This document shows, in pieces, positions 40,241 through 48,328 of a stretch of 64,000 nt of DNA. The stretch's first letter is position 1. Each line of letters begins with the position of its first letter. The notes beneath the pieces were generated by a model. The model was not told where the DNA came from. It saw only the letters and a list, made by a program, of their open reading frames with translations, and did not search any database. Location of the stretch: positions 62,001-126,000 of the forward strand of contig NZ_NFID01000003.1 of NCBI RefSeq assembly GCF_002161595.1, in the 5' to 3' direction. The position numbers were made by a program, and so were the translations under genes. Source of the stretch: Gemmiger sp. An50. Lineage in GTDB: Bacteria > Bacillota > Clostridia > Oscillospirales > Ruminococcaceae.

Positions 40241-40834
40241 TCAGGGGATTAGATCGGGCCGGGCCACGCACTGCTGCATGATGGCGCTGATCTTCTGGAT
40301 GGAATCCGCACAGTCATTCTGTAGCCACTGGTCCACAATGGCCATCAGGCCGTGGATGTAAAAGGCCATCAGATACGCACGGTTTTCCTCCGGAACCTGA
40401 AATTGCTCCAGAATGGGGGAAAACACATGGCGGAACATCCGCTGGTATACCCGGTCCAGCCGCAGGACGGTGGATTGCTCCATGGCGGTGCGGAACAGCC
40501 GCTTGTTCTGTGCGATGTAGCTCAGATAGGGTTCCAGGTATTCCGGCGTGATAAAATAGGCCTGCCCGGCGGAAAGTGATCTATCGCTGGCCGCAAAGGG
40601 CTCGGTGCGCTGGCGCATGTGGTCCAGAAAGCGTTCGGTCATATACTGCACGCTCTCGGCCAGCAGGTCGCCGATGGTCTCATAATGCAGATAAAAGGTG
40701 GACCGGTTCACCCCGGCCTGCTGGCAGATTTCCTTCACGGTGATGTAGGGCAGATCCTTCTTTTCCAGCAAAGCCAGGAAGGCCTCGTCCATTCGTGCCG
40801 CGGTGCTGAAATATTTGCTTTCCGTCTTGTTCAA
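40241..40834 (-). CDS. TetR/AcrR-family regulator
   Basis: The 197-residue protein has an N-terminal TetR HTH (ITVKEICQQAGVNRSTFYLHYETIGDLL) and a C-terminal ligand/dimer domain. A TTG start at 40834 is chosen because AAAGGAG lies about ten bases upstream; the reading frame extends 10 codons further to another TTG without a ribosome site. It is 48 bases downstream of a small membrane protein gene, probably in one operon and probably regulating it. The former neighbour at its 3' side is a pseudogene. Confidence 0.88.
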   Translation of the reverse strand: MNKTESKYFSTAARMDEAFLALLEKKDLPYITVKEICQQAGVNRSTFYLHYETIGDLLAESVQYMTERFLDHMRQRTEPFAASDRSLSAGQAYFITPEYLEPYLSYIAQNKRLFRTAMEQSTVLRLDRVYQRMFRHVFSPILEQFQVPEENRAYLMAFYIHGLMAIVDQWLQNDCADSIQKISAIMQQCVARPDLIP

Positions 40835-40882
40835 GGAACTGCATCTCCTTTTGTCTGCGGGCAAGGCCCGGCCGGTTTTTGT

Positions 40883-41236
40883 TTATGCTTCGCTGATTTC
40901 TTTTGCCAGCTCCATAATTTCAAAGGCGTATTTCTGCTTGCCCTTAGCCAGCAGGTGTTTGTAAAGCGGGTAGTTCAGGCCCATTCCGGCCAGCCCGGCG
41001 ATGCCGATCAGCACGCCCAGCACGAACATGGCGGTGCTGCCACTGCCGATGATCCGCATGGAAAGACACATGCCCACCCCGGTGATCAAAGCGGTGCAGA
41101 TGCCAAAAGAATAGGTGAAAACGGTTGCGGGCAGCTTTGCACGGGCGTCCAGCTTGCGCAGCGCGATCACCTTGGAATGGTTTTTCGGCGCGTATTCGTT
41201 TGCCAGTTGTTCCGCGTAAATTTTGTCGGTATTCAT
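40883..41236 (-). CDS. Small membrane protein, unknown
   Basis: The 117-residue protein has two membrane helices around residues 37-58 and 68-90 and a Lys/Glu-rich end. GGAGGCC precedes the ATG at 41236, and a TACAAT box lies about 40 bases upstream on the minus strand. It is cotranscribed with a TetR regulator and divergent from an AraC regulator. No family is recognised. Confidence 0.75.
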   Translation of the reverse strand: MNTDKIYAEQLANEYAPKNHSKVIALRKLDARAKLPATVFTYSFGICTALITGVGMCLSMRIIGSGSTAMFVLGVLIGIAGLAGMGLNYPLYKHLLAKGKQKYAFEIMELAKEISEA

Positions 41237-41376
41237 AGCACATTGGCCTCCTTTGTTGTGATGGCCTTATTGTACCAGCTTCCCCAAAAAGGCGGAACAA
41301 CACAAAGCGGCCGCCGTGTCGGGCACGGTTTGGCAGAAAGCGCAAATCCAATCAAGCAAAATCCGGCGCTGGCAGG

Positions 41377-41382
41377 TATAAT
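41377..41382 (+). promoter_or_regulatory. Putative -10 box of the AraC-type gene
   Basis: TATAAT lies 34 bases before the ATG at 41411; no convincing -35 at 17 bases. Confidence 0.4.
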
Positions 41383-41410
41383 GAGGGTAGAAACGCAGGA
41401 GGGATAAAAC

Positions 41411-42400
41411 ATGATCGAACAATGGCAGAAAAAGATCCAGCATGTCGTGGACCGGATCGACGACTGTATCCGGAATAAACACGATGAATCACTGACCCTG
41501 AAGCTGCTGGCGCAGGAGTTTGGGTATTCGGAATCCCATTTTTCCAGAAGATTCCGGCAGGTCTCGAGGATGCAGTTCCGAGACTACCTTCGATACCGAA
41601 AGCTGGCGTTTGCACTCAGGCAGCTGCGCGACACCGATAACAGCGTGCTGCAGATCGCCCTGGACCACGGCTTTTCCTCCCACGAGGCCTTCACTCGCGC
41701 ATTCCGGGAGGCCTATGGGCTCACTCCCAGCGAGTACCGCAAGCATCCGGTACCGGTGGCGCTGCGCACGATCCTTCGCCCCTTTGACTGTTATCTGATG
41801 GAGAATGGGCAAACTGGTATGACCAGCACACAAGGTCGGGTGAAAACCTATTTCGTCACCATCCCCGCCCACAAGTTTCTCCACATCAAAAATTATGAGA
41901 GTATTGGCTATTGGGATTTCTGGCAAAAGCAGAGCCTTATCCCCGGGCAGGACTGTGAAACGATCTGCGGCCTGCTGGACAGCATTCCCGATAAACTGGA
42001 CGATCTGGGCGGCGACGAAGCGAACAGCGGCAGCGGACAAATTATGGGCTTTATCAACGATCCCGCGGGAAGGATCTGCAGCTGGGGGATTCCGTTGGCC
42101 GAGTGCTATGGCGTGCGCCTGCCGCTGGATTACAATGGACCAGTGCCGCCGCAGATGCTTTTGATGGAGGTGCCCGAAGGGGATTACATCGTGTTTGAAC
42201 ATGGGCCTTTCGATTTTGAAACCGAGAACAGCGCGGTGGAGGAGGCCATGGAGCAAGCGATGCGGGAATTTGACTATTCTGCTTCGGGTTATCATCTGGA
42301 CCTCACGCCGGGCAGGGTGTTCTATTTTTACCACGACTGCAAACGGTTCTGGAAATACATCCGCCCGGTGCGGAAAGAACAGAAATTGAGTGAACTCTGA
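41411..42400 (+). CDS. AraC-family regulator with GyrI-like effector domain
   Basis: Residues 1-110 form an AraC/XylS double HTH (LKLLAQEFGYSESHFSRRFRQ and VLQIALDHGFSSHEAFTRAFREAYGLTPSEYR). The C-terminal part resembles the GyrI-like/SbmC effector domain (KTYFVTIPAHKFLHIKNYES, WGIPLAECYGV, YIVFEHGPFDFETE), as in Rob- and BmrR-like multidrug sensors. It probably binds cationic or amphipathic drugs and regulates efflux or stress genes. It is divergent from the membrane protein/TetR pair, which could be a target. A bidirectional terminator separates it from the tRNA genes. Confidence 0.88.
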   Translation: MIEQWQKKIQHVVDRIDDCIRNKHDESLTLKLLAQEFGYSESHFSRRFRQVSRMQFRDYLRYRKLAFALRQLRDTDNSVLQIALDHGFSSHEAFTRAFREAYGLTPSEYRKHPVPVALRTILRPFDCYLMENGQTGMTSTQGRVKTYFVTIPAHKFLHIKNYESIGYWDFWQKQSLIPGQDCETICGLLDSIPDKLDDLGGDEANSGSGQIMGFINDPAGRICSWGIPLAECYGVRLPLDYNGPVPPQMLLMEVPEGDYIVFEHGPFDFETENSAVEEAMEQAMREFDYSASGYHLDLTPGRVFYFYHDCKRFWKYIRPVRKEQKLSEL

Positions 42401-42411
42401 GCATAGAAAGC

Positions 42412-42446
42412 AAAAAGACCACTGACAAAAGTCAGCGGTCTTTTTT
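42412..42446. terminator. Bidirectional terminator between the AraC gene and the tRNA operon
   Basis: AAAGACC-CTGAC stem with AAAA loop, T run on the plus side and A run on the other. Confidence 0.88.
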
Positions 42447-42447
42447 G

Positions 42448-42523
42448 TGGTCGGAGTGACGGGACTTGAACCCACGGCTTCCTGGTCCCGAACCAGGCGC
42501 GCTACCAACTGCGCTACACCCCG
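42448..42523 (-). tRNA. tRNA-Pro (CGG)
   Basis: The minus strand folds as a cloverleaf: acceptor CGGGGTG/CACTCCG, anticodon loop TTCGGGA giving CGG, GTTCAAGTC T-loop, discriminator A and encoded CCA (42448-42450). Confidence 0.96.
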
Positions 42524-42563
42524 ATGTAAAAAATAGCAGCAGCGTGTGGGCTGCTGCTATTTC

Positions 42564-42637
42564 TGGTTGGAGAAGAAGGATTCGAACCCTCACAAACAGA
42601 GTCAGAGTCTGTCGTGCTACCCTTACACAATTCTCCA
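42564..42637 (-). tRNA. tRNA-Gln (CTG)
   Basis: On the minus strand the acceptor TGGAGAA/TTCTCCA, anticodon stem-loop with CTCTGAC (anticodon CTG), GTTCGAATC T-loop and encoded CCA (42564-42566) are present. It is cotranscribed with tRNA-Pro. Confidence 0.96.
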
Positions 42638-42677
42638 ATATCTTTGCTCTCTGGGGTCGTGCCCTGAGTGCTTTATT

Positions 42678-42706
42678 ATTATACCGTCGGGGTTTGCAAA
42701 TGTCAA
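42678..42706 (-). promoter_or_regulatory. Promoter of the tRNA-Gln/tRNA-Pro operon
   Basis: Minus-strand TTGACA (42701-42706) and TATAAT (42678-42683), spacing 17: a consensus promoter 40 bases before tRNA-Gln. Confidence 0.9.
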
Positions 42707-42724
42707 CCCCTTTTTTCAAAAAAA

Positions 42725-42771
42725 TGCCGAAAAATAAATGCGGGGGCCACATGGTGATCTGCGGCCCCCGC
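42725..42771 (-). terminator. Terminator of the thioredoxin-reductase-like gene
   Basis: GCGGGGGCC pairs with GGCCCCCGC, followed on the minus strand by ATTTATTTTT. Confidence 0.8.
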
Positions 42772-42793
42772 TGGGTGTTCTGAAAGAAGAAAA

Positions 42794-43645
42794 TCAGGCA
42801 GGATTCTTGTCCAGATAATCCGCTGCGCTCAGTCCGGCGATCAGACCTTCGCCCACCGCTTTGGCCACCTGCAGAGGCGCGCCGGTCACGTCGCCCGCTG
42901 CGAATACGCCGGGCAGATTGGTAGCCATGGTCCGGTCCACCGGTACCGAGCCGTTCTCGATGGCCAGGCCGGGCAGCAGTGTATCCGGTGCAATGGCACT
43001 GCGCAGGATGAACACGCCGTCGAAGGCCTCCTGCTTGGGGCCAATCTGGGCCCACTGCACCACGTCTTCGCCGCCCACCGCTTTCAGGTTGCCGGGGATG
43101 AAGCGCACGCTCTCCCGCAGCTCCGGCGGCTGCTTGGCGGCCACAAAGCTTACCTGACAGCCGATGGAATCCAGGAAGTTAGCCTCATGGGCAGCCTCCG
43201 GAGAAAGACCCCAGACCAGCAGTTTTTTGCCCCGGTAGAGCATGCCGTCACAGGTGGCGCAGTAGGAAACGCCCCGGCCCAGGAATTCCGCTTCGCCGGG
43301 CACCGGCTTGGCCCGGGCGATGCCACAGGCCAGGATCACGGTGCGGCTTTCCAGGATCTCACCGTTGAAGTTGATCATGAAGCCGCCCCCCATGGGCAGG
43401 ATGTTTGCCACCCGGCCGGGCAGCGCTTGAATACCCAGCGCCGCCGCATGGGCGGAGAACTGGCGCAGCATTTCCTCGCCGGTCACGCCGGGCATGCCCA
43501 GATAGTTGTCCACCTGCTCGGCCTTGGCCAGAAAGCCGGGCGCGGCGCCCAAAACCTGAACGGTCTTGCCGCGCTGATGGAGATTGATGGCCGCCGAAAG
43601 CCCGGCGGGGCCGCCGCCGATCACGGCGCAGTCGAATCGATCCAT
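42794..43645 (-). CDS. Thioredoxin reductase-like flavoprotein without the NADPH motif
   Basis: The 283-residue protein has the FAD site IGGGPAGLSAA, redox Cys pair CATC in SYCATCDG, and the C-terminal FAD motif FAAGDVTG. The NADPH site is not conserved: where classical TrxB has GGGDSA and HRR, this has VWGLSPEAA and VAAKQ. This loss matches the ferredoxin-dependent flavin thioredoxin reductases described in clostridia, so ferredoxin is a likely electron donor; that is inference. It is a single gene with its own terminator. The partner thioredoxin is not in the window. Confidence 0.88.
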   Translation of the reverse strand: MDRFDCAVIGGGPAGLSAAINLHQRGKTVQVLGAAPGFLAKAEQVDNYLGMPGVTGEEMLRQFSAHAAALGIQALPGRVANILPMGGGFMINFNGEILESRTVILACGIARAKPVPGEAEFLGRGVSYCATCDGMLYRGKKLLVWGLSPEAAHEANFLDSIGCQVSFVAAKQPPELRESVRFIPGNLKAVGGEDVVQWAQIGPKQEAFDGVFILRSAIAPDTLLPGLAIENGSVPVDRTMATNLPGVFAAGDVTGAPLQVAKAVGEGLIAGLSAADYLDKNPA

Positions 43646-43782
43646 GAAGATCCTCCCTTGTGTGTGGAAACCGCTTCACCCGGTGGAGTCCAAAAGGACC
43701 ATACAACAGGCCATGCGGTGGTTTTTTCTTTATTATACCCGATTTCACACAAGGGGAAAAGGAATCTGGTCACAGACGGCGC

Positions 43783-44034
43783 TTAGGGTGGATGAGCATA
43801 TTTTTTGCGGGTGGCGGCTCCGCCCCGCAGATGGCGTTCCGCCTTGTTCCGTTCCAGCACCGTCTGCGCCCGGCGGAACAGCTCCGGGTCCAGATGGCGC
43901 AAACGGGTCGTCACGTCCTTATGGACGGTACTTTTTGAGATGCCGAAGCGGTCGGCCGCGGCGCGCACCGTGGCGCCGGTGCAGGCAATGTATTCGCCCA
44001 GCAGTGCGGCCCGCTCCTCCGGGTTGCCTTTCAT
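43783..44034 (-). CDS. spoIIID: Sporulation regulator SpoIIID
   Basis: The 83-residue protein matches SpoIIID along its length: ISKSTVHKDVTTRL and ERHLRGGAATRKKY are signature segments. In B. subtilis SpoIIID is made in the mother cell under sigma-E, then activates sigK and spoIVCA, the recombinase gene of the skin element. ATG at 44034 is ten bases after GGGGGG; six more codons to a GTG lack a ribosome site. A sigma-E-like promoter lies upstream. This is the only clear sporulation gene here, and it makes spore formation by this organism or its ancestors likely. Confidence 0.95.
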   Translation of the reverse strand: MKGNPEERAALLGEYIACTGATVRAAADRFGISKSTVHKDVTTRLRHLDPELFRRAQTVLERNKAERHLRGGAATRKKYAHPP

Positions 44035-44069
44035 AACTGCGCATCCCCCCACACATGAGTTTTATTTCA

Positions 44070-44098
44070 TGTGTATGCGGGCGCGAAACGCGCTATGC
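44070..44098 (-). promoter_or_regulatory. Putative sigma-E promoter of spoIIID
   Basis: On the minus strand GCATAGC (44092-44098), 14 bases, CATACACA (44070-44077). It agrees with the sigma-E consensus except for the last -10 base and the last two -35 bases. It lies 35 bases before the start codon. An inverted repeat ACACATGA-N8-TCATGTGT (44051-44074) overlaps the -10 and the start region and may be a SpoIIID or other regulator site. Confidence 0.65.
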
Positions 44099-44103
44099 GG
44101 GCA

Positions 44104-44140
44104 AACAAAATCCCCTGGAAGAGGTTGTCTTCCAGGGGAT
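44104..44140 (-). terminator. Terminator of the metal-efflux operon
   Basis: ATCCCCTGGAAGA pairs with TCTTCCAGGGGAT; a T-rich stretch follows on the minus strand. Confidence 0.85.
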
Positions 44141-44149
44141 AAAGTGGAA

Positions 44150-46021
44150 TTATTCTGGCTTGACCGGCCGCAGCATGCGGGTGGCGTTCAGCACAGCCAG
44201 CACCATCACGCCCACGTCCGCGAACACCGCCCACCACATGTTGGCGATGCCCACCGCGCCCAGAAGCAGGCACAGGAACTTAACCGCCAGAGCGAACACG
44301 ATGTTCTGGTACACGATACGGCGGCACTTGCGGGCAATGCGCAAGGCCAGCGGCAGCTTAGCGGGGTCGTCATCCATCAGCACCACGTCCGCCGCCTCGA
44401 TGGCCGCGTCGGAACCCAGGCTGCCCATGGCGATGCCCACGTCTGCCCGGCGCAGCACCGGCGCGTCGTTGATGCCGTCGCCCACAAAGGCCAGGGTGGT
44501 GTTCGGGGCTTTGGCGTTCAGCAGCTGTTCCAGCTTTTCCACCTTGTCGCCGGGCAGCAGCTGAGCGTGGTAATCGTCCAGGCCGAGGCGCTGGGCCACC
44601 TGATGGGCGGCAGCCTTGGCGTCACCGGTGAGCATTACGGTACGGATGCCCTGCCGTTTCAGGCTCTGAATGGCCTGGGCAGAGGTGGGCTTTTCCACGT
44701 CGCTGATCTGCAAAAAGCCTGCGTAGGCGCCGTTGATGGCCAGATACACCACGGTGGCTCCCTCGGCGGGCTTGCTGCTCTGGGGAATCTGCACGCCCTG
44801 CTGCTCCATCAGGCGGGCGTTGCCGGCGGCAACCGGCACGCCGTCCACCTGGGCGGTCAGGCCGTGACCGGCTTCCTCATGTACCTGCCGGGTGCGGCCG
44901 GAATCCAGCGGTTTGCCCCAGGCGGCACGAAGGCTCTGGGCAATGGGATGGCTGGACCAGCTCTCGGCCAGGGCGGCGGTCTCCAGCAGGGTGTCCTCGG
45001 TGAAGCCCTCGGCGGGGAACACGCCGGTCACCTGGAACACGCCCTGGGTCAGGGTGCCGGTCTTGTCGAACACGATGGTCTTCACCTGGGCCAGGGCCTC
45101 CAAGTAGTTGCCGCCCTTGATCAGGATGCCGCTGCGGGAAGCGCCGCCGATGCCGCCGAAGAAGGTGAGAGGAATGCTGATGACCAGCGCGCAGGGGCAG
45201 CTGATGACCAGGAAGGTGAGCGCGCGGCTCACCCAGACGCCCCACTCACCGGTGAACAGGCTGGGCAGGATGGCCAGCGCCGCCGCGCCGATGCAGACGG
45301 CGGGGGTGTAGTAACGGGCGAACTTGGTGATAAAGTTTTCCGCCTTGGCCTTTTTCAAGCTGGAATTTTCCACCAGCTCCAGAATGCGGGCCACGGTGGA
45401 CTGGCCGAAGGGCTTGGATACCTTTACCCGCAGCACTTCGTCCTGGTTCACGCAGCCGGAGATCACATCGTCGCCGGGGCTTACCCGGCGGGGACGGCTC
45501 TCGCCGGTAAGGGCGCTGGTGTTGATGGTGCCGCTGCCCTCCAGTACAACGCCGTCCAGAGGAATCTTCTCGCCGGGACGAATCAGGATCACATCACCCA
45601 CGGCCACGGTGTCCGGGTCCACCTGCTGCACGCCTTCGCTGGTTTCCAGGTTGGCATAGTCGGGGCGGATGTCCATGAGGGCGGCGATGTTTTTCCGGCT
45701 TTTGCCCACCGCGTAGCTCTGGAACAGCTCGCCGATCTGGTAGAACAGCATAACGGCGGCGGCTTCCCGATACTCCTGTAGGGCCAGTGCACCCACGGTG
45801 GCGATGGCCATGAGGAAGTTTTCGTCAAAGATCTCGCCTTGTACCACGCCCAGGAAGGCCTTGCGCAGCACGTCGTAGCCGATGATCAGATAGGGGACGA
45901 GATACAGCGCCAGCTGTGCGTACCAGGGCAGGGGCACAAAGGCGCAGAGCACCCAAACCGCCACCAGCGCCGCAATGGAAATCAGGATGCGGCGCAGCAT
46001 GCGGGTCTGTTTTCTTGTCAT
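44150..46021 (-). CDS. Zn/Cd/Pb-type P1B ATPase (ZntA/CadA-like)
   Basis: The 623-residue ATPase has the metal-channel motif SCPCALV, phosphorylated Asp in DKTGTLT, TGES, and GDGINDAP; SHP is present. No N-terminal metal-binding domain is fused; instead a separate HMA protein is encoded just upstream. A SmtB/ArsR-type repressor precedes that, so the three genes form a zinc/cadmium resistance operon. ATG 46021 follows GAGGTG; the GTG at 46030 overlaps this site and is less likely. About eight membrane helices are expected. Exact metal selectivity is inferred from the CPC motif and the regulator. Confidence 0.92.
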   Translation of the reverse strand: MTRKQTRMLRRILISIAALVAVWVLCAFVPLPWYAQLALYLVPYLIIGYDVLRKAFLGVVQGEIFDENFLMAIATVGALALQEYREAAAVMLFYQIGELFQSYAVGKSRKNIAALMDIRPDYANLETSEGVQQVDPDTVAVGDVILIRPGEKIPLDGVVLEGSGTINTSALTGESRPRRVSPGDDVISGCVNQDEVLRVKVSKPFGQSTVARILELVENSSLKKAKAENFITKFARYYTPAVCIGAAALAILPSLFTGEWGVWVSRALTFLVISCPCALVISIPLTFFGGIGGASRSGILIKGGNYLEALAQVKTIVFDKTGTLTQGVFQVTGVFPAEGFTEDTLLETAALAESWSSHPIAQSLRAAWGKPLDSGRTRQVHEEAGHGLTAQVDGVPVAAGNARLMEQQGVQIPQSSKPAEGATVVYLAINGAYAGFLQISDVEKPTSAQAIQSLKRQGIRTVMLTGDAKAAAHQVAQRLGLDDYHAQLLPGDKVEKLEQLLNAKAPNTTLAFVGDGINDAPVLRRADVGIAMGSLGSDAAIEAADVVLMDDDPAKLPLALRIARKCRRIVYQNIVFALAVKFLCLLLGAVGIANMWWAVFADVGVMVLAVLNATRMLRPVKPE

Positions 46022-46076
46022 AGGTAACACCTCAAGCAGGGCCGAAGGCCCATTTTATCGGAGACTTGGCCCCGGG

Positions 46077-46292
46077 TCAGAAGTCGATGGCGAAATCCGG
46101 GTCGATGCGGCGGCCTGCCTTGGCCACTTCTTTCAGGATGCGGGCGAAGTCCGCCTCCTCCGCGTCGATGACCAGTTTCTGGGCCATAAAGCTGACGGCG
46201 GCGCTCTTCACGCCGGGAATCTGGGCCACGGCGGCTTCCACCTTGGCGGCGCAGTTGGCACAATCCACTTCGATGCTGAATTTCTTTTGCAT
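46077..46292 (-). CDS. Heavy-metal-associated (HMA) domain protein
   Basis: The 71-residue protein has a ferredoxin-like HMA fold with CANC (Cys-Ala-Asn-Cys, residues about 11-14) as metal site. It is a free-standing version of the domain normally fused to P1B ATPases. Its place between the ArsR-type repressor and the ATPase suggests it delivers Zn/Cd to the pump. The motif lacks the usual Met before the first Cys (DCANC), fitting divalent rather than copper binding, though this is weak evidence. Confidence 0.9.
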   Translation of the reverse strand: MQKKFSIEVDCANCAAKVEAAVAQIPGVKSAAVSFMAQKLVIDAEEADFARILKEVAKAGRRIDPDFAIDF

Positions 46293-46343
46293 GATTCAAA
46301 ACTCCTTTGCAGTGTGTTGTTTCATTTTAATAGGAAAGAGGGG

Positions 46344-46724
46344 TCATTCCTCCACATGTTCGGCGCCCATGGAAAGCATGGACCGCACGTGATCGTCGTC
46401 CAGAGAATAATAGACGGCCTTGCCCTCCCGGCGGAACTTGACCAGCTTGGACTGCTTCAGAATCCGCAGCTGATGGCTCACCGCCGACTGGGAAAGCCCC
46501 AGCACCTGGGCGATATCGCCCACGCACAGCTCGCTTTCAAACAGGGCGAACAGTACCTTGATGCGGGTGGAGTCGCCGAAGACCTTGAACAGCTCGGCCA
46601 GATCGTAGAGGAACTCATCGTCCGGCAGGTTGGCGCGCACATTTTCCACCGCGTCCGGGTGAAGGGGCGCGGATTCCACGGCCAGATTGGCCTTGTGCTC
46701 CGCCGGATGCTCGTGGGGAGTCAT
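46344..46724 (-). CDS. SmtB/CadC-type ArsR repressor
   Basis: The 126-residue winged-helix repressor has ELCVGDIAQVLG and VSHQLRILKQSKLV. In the C-terminal helix, DDHVRSMLSMGAEHVEE fits the alpha-5 zinc site DxH-x10-HxxE. An N-terminal His-rich tail (TPHEHPAEH) may add metal ligands. Release from the operator by Zn(II) or Cd(II) would turn on the HMA protein and ATPase. It is the first gene of the operon, immediately behind the operator. Confidence 0.92.
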   Translation of the reverse strand: MTPHEHPAEHKANLAVESAPLHPDAVENVRANLPDDEFLYDLAELFKVFGDSTRIKVLFALFESELCVGDIAQVLGLSQSAVSHQLRILKQSKLVKFRREGKAVYYSLDDDHVRSMLSMGAEHVEE

Positions 46725-46741
46725 ACAAAATCACCTCACAT

Positions 46742-46797
46742 ATGAATAAGTGTTCATGTGTTGACTTTATTATAACGCGCGGGCAGCGGACTGTCAA
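46742..46797 (-). promoter_or_regulatory. Promoter and SmtB-type operator of the Zn/Cd operon
   Basis: On the minus strand TTGACA (46792-46797), 17 bases, TATAAT (46769-46774). Downstream, ATGAACACTTATTCAT (46742-46757) is an imperfect 12-2-12-like inverted repeat typical of SmtB/CadC operators. Ribosome site GAGGTGA overlaps the end of this region. Confidence 0.85.
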
Positions 46798-46823
46798 TAT
46801 GGTATGTCAGAAAATCTACAGCG

Positions 46824-46866
46824 AAAAAACAACAAAACAGGCCGCTCTGATTAGAGCGGCCTGTTT
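46824..46866 (-). terminator. Terminator of the 46878-47423 gene
   Basis: AAACAGGCCGCTCT pairs with AGAGCGGCCTGTTT; on the minus strand a T-rich run follows. Confidence 0.88.
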
Positions 46867-46877
46867 GAATACCGATG

Positions 46878-47423
46878 TTATTTCAGAAAAAAGGTGTATA
46901 CCGTATCCATCGCCATCAGAGCGGCCAGGCTGCCGCTTACCGCGAAAAGCAGGCGGTCCGGCATTTTGGCGCTCAGGCGGCGGAACAGGGGCTGGAGCAG
47001 ATACAAAAAGAGCATGCCGCCAAGCCCGAACCGGATGCTGGGATTCAGGGCAACACGGCCCTGGAAGTTGAAGGCGTAGCTGGTGTAATCCCACAGCCAG
47101 CCGCCGGTGATGGCCTGCATGATGTAGCTGGCGATCAGCTCCAGCACAGTGGTCAGCACCACCACGCCGATAAACACCAGAACCGGGGTCATGTTCACCC
47201 GGCCAAGACGCACCGGACGTCGCTGCAGCGGTCCCAGGCAGAAAATCAGCAGCAAAGCGCCGGTGCCGTACACCACGCACCAGGGTCCGAACAGAACGCC
47301 CCGGTTGGAAAAGCCCCACCGGTAGACCACGACTTCCAGAAAGACCTCGTACAGCCAGCCCAGCACAGAATACAGCACAAAATACAGGTAATATTCCGCC
47401 AGCCAGTGTTTTTTGTTTGCCAT
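46878..47423 (-). CDS. CmpB-type putative ABC transporter permease (multi-pass membrane protein)
   Basis: The 181-residue protein has about five membrane helices and the motif FSNRGVLFGPWCVVYGTGA, characteristic of the CmpB/PF06541 group annotated as putative ABC transporter permease. No ATPase is encoded nearby, and the family's true function is uncertain. AAGGAGG precedes the ATG at 47423; a longer frame adds nine codons with no ribosome site. It is a lone gene between terminators, separating the metal and arsenic operons. Confidence 0.82.
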   Translation of the reverse strand: MANKKHWLAEYYLYFVLYSVLGWLYEVFLEVVVYRWGFSNRGVLFGPWCVVYGTGALLLIFCLGPLQRRPVRLGRVNMTPVLVFIGVVVLTTVLELIASYIMQAITGGWLWDYTSYAFNFQGRVALNPSIRFGLGGMLFLYLLQPLFRRLSAKMPDRLLFAVSGSLAALMAMDTVYTFFLK

Positions 47424-47504
47424 GGGACACACCCTCCTTGCAAAAATCATACAAAGGAACTGGAAAAATCATACCATACAAGGAAAGAAAAAGGAAGTTG
47501 CTCG

Positions 47505-47540
47505 GGCAAAATAAAACTGCCCGGCACAAACCGGGCAGTG
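47505..47540 (-). terminator. Terminator of the arsenic operon
   Basis: CTGCCCGG and CCGGGCAG form a stem followed by T-rich sequence on the minus strand. Confidence 0.85.
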
Positions 47541-47545
47541 AGCGA

Positions 47546-47968
47546 TTAAAAAAGGCCGGGAACAGAGCGGTTCTGGATTCGGCTGCACAGGTCCAGTACC
47601 TTTTGCTCGATGGCTCGGATGGTGGCTTCAAAGACCTCGTCCGGCTGGCCGGTGGGGTCTTCCAGGCCCCAGTCCTCCCGATGGCGGCAGGGCAGGGTAG
47701 GGCAGCTTACGTTGCAGCCCATGGTCACCACAATGTCCACAGGGGGAAGCTCGGCCAGCAGTTTGCTGTGCTGCGTCGCTTCCATATCAATGCCGTGCAG
47801 CTGCTTCATCAGGCGCACGGCGTCCTGATTGATGCGAGGCTTGGTCTCGGTGCCCGCGGAATAGCTCTCGAAGGCGTCGGGGGTGAGCTTTTTGCCCAGA
47901 GTCTCGGCGATCTGGCTGCGGCAGGAGTTGTGCACGCAGACGAAGGCCACGCGAATCATCTGATCCAT
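47546..47968 (-). CDS. arsC: Arsenate reductase, low-molecular-weight phosphatase type
   Basis: The 140-residue protein carries the P-loop CVHNSCRSQ (CX5R) and further Cys in GCNVSCPTLPC, which form the redox relay of thioredoxin-coupled ArsC. WGLEDPTGQPDE is the typical catalytic Asp-Pro loop. It reduces arsenate to arsenite using thioredoxin; the small thioredoxin-like protein encoded just upstream may help. It is the last gene of an ars operon (ArsR, permease, thioredoxin-like, ArsC), with three bases to the preceding stop. Confidence 0.93.
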   Translation of the reverse strand: MDQMIRVAFVCVHNSCRSQIAETLGKKLTPDAFESYSAGTETKPRINQDAVRLMKQLHGIDMEATQHSKLLAELPPVDIVVTMGCNVSCPTLPCRHREDWGLEDPTGQPDEVFEATIRAIEQKVLDLCSRIQNRSVPGLF

Positions 47969-47971
47969 GGC

Positions 47972-48310
47972 TTATTCCATCCCTTTCTGGATCAGGTCCT
48001 TGACCTCATCCTTGCCGGGCACACGGCCGTAGCACACCACTTTGCCGTTGACCACCAGGGCGGGGGTGGTCATTACGCCGTAGGCGGCGATTTGAGAAAA
48101 ATCGGTGATGTGGTCCACCTCGGGGGTGAGACCCAGCTCGGTCATGGCAGCCTTGGCGGCTTCCTCCAGCTGGTTGCATTTGGCGCAGCCGCCGCCCAGC
48201 ACCTTGACCATGCGGCCGGTGTCACCGCTTTCCACCGGAGCAGCGCAGCCGGTGCCGCAGCCGCAGGAAGCCTGCGGTGCATCGTTTTTCTTTTTAAAGA
48301 ACAATCCCAT
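47972..48310 (-). CDS. Small thioredoxin-like redox protein
   Basis: The 112-residue protein has a Cys-rich N-terminus (SCGCGTGC) and a thioredoxin-like fold with CAKC in LGGGCAKCNQLEEAA and the cis-Pro in MTTPALVVNG. It matches the small 'redox-active disulfide protein 2' group often found in arsenic and metal operons. It may reduce ArsC or pass arsenite to the efflux permease. The second of two neighbouring ATGs is used, as AGGAGG lies eight bases before it and only two before the first. Confidence 0.9.
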   Translation of the reverse strand: MGLFFKKKNDAPQASCGCGTGCAAPVESGDTGRMVKVLGGGCAKCNQLEEAAKAAMTELGLTPEVDHITDFSQIAAYGVMTTPALVVNGKVVCYGRVPGKDEVKDLIQKGME

Positions 48311-48328
48311 TGTCATATCCTCCTTTGA

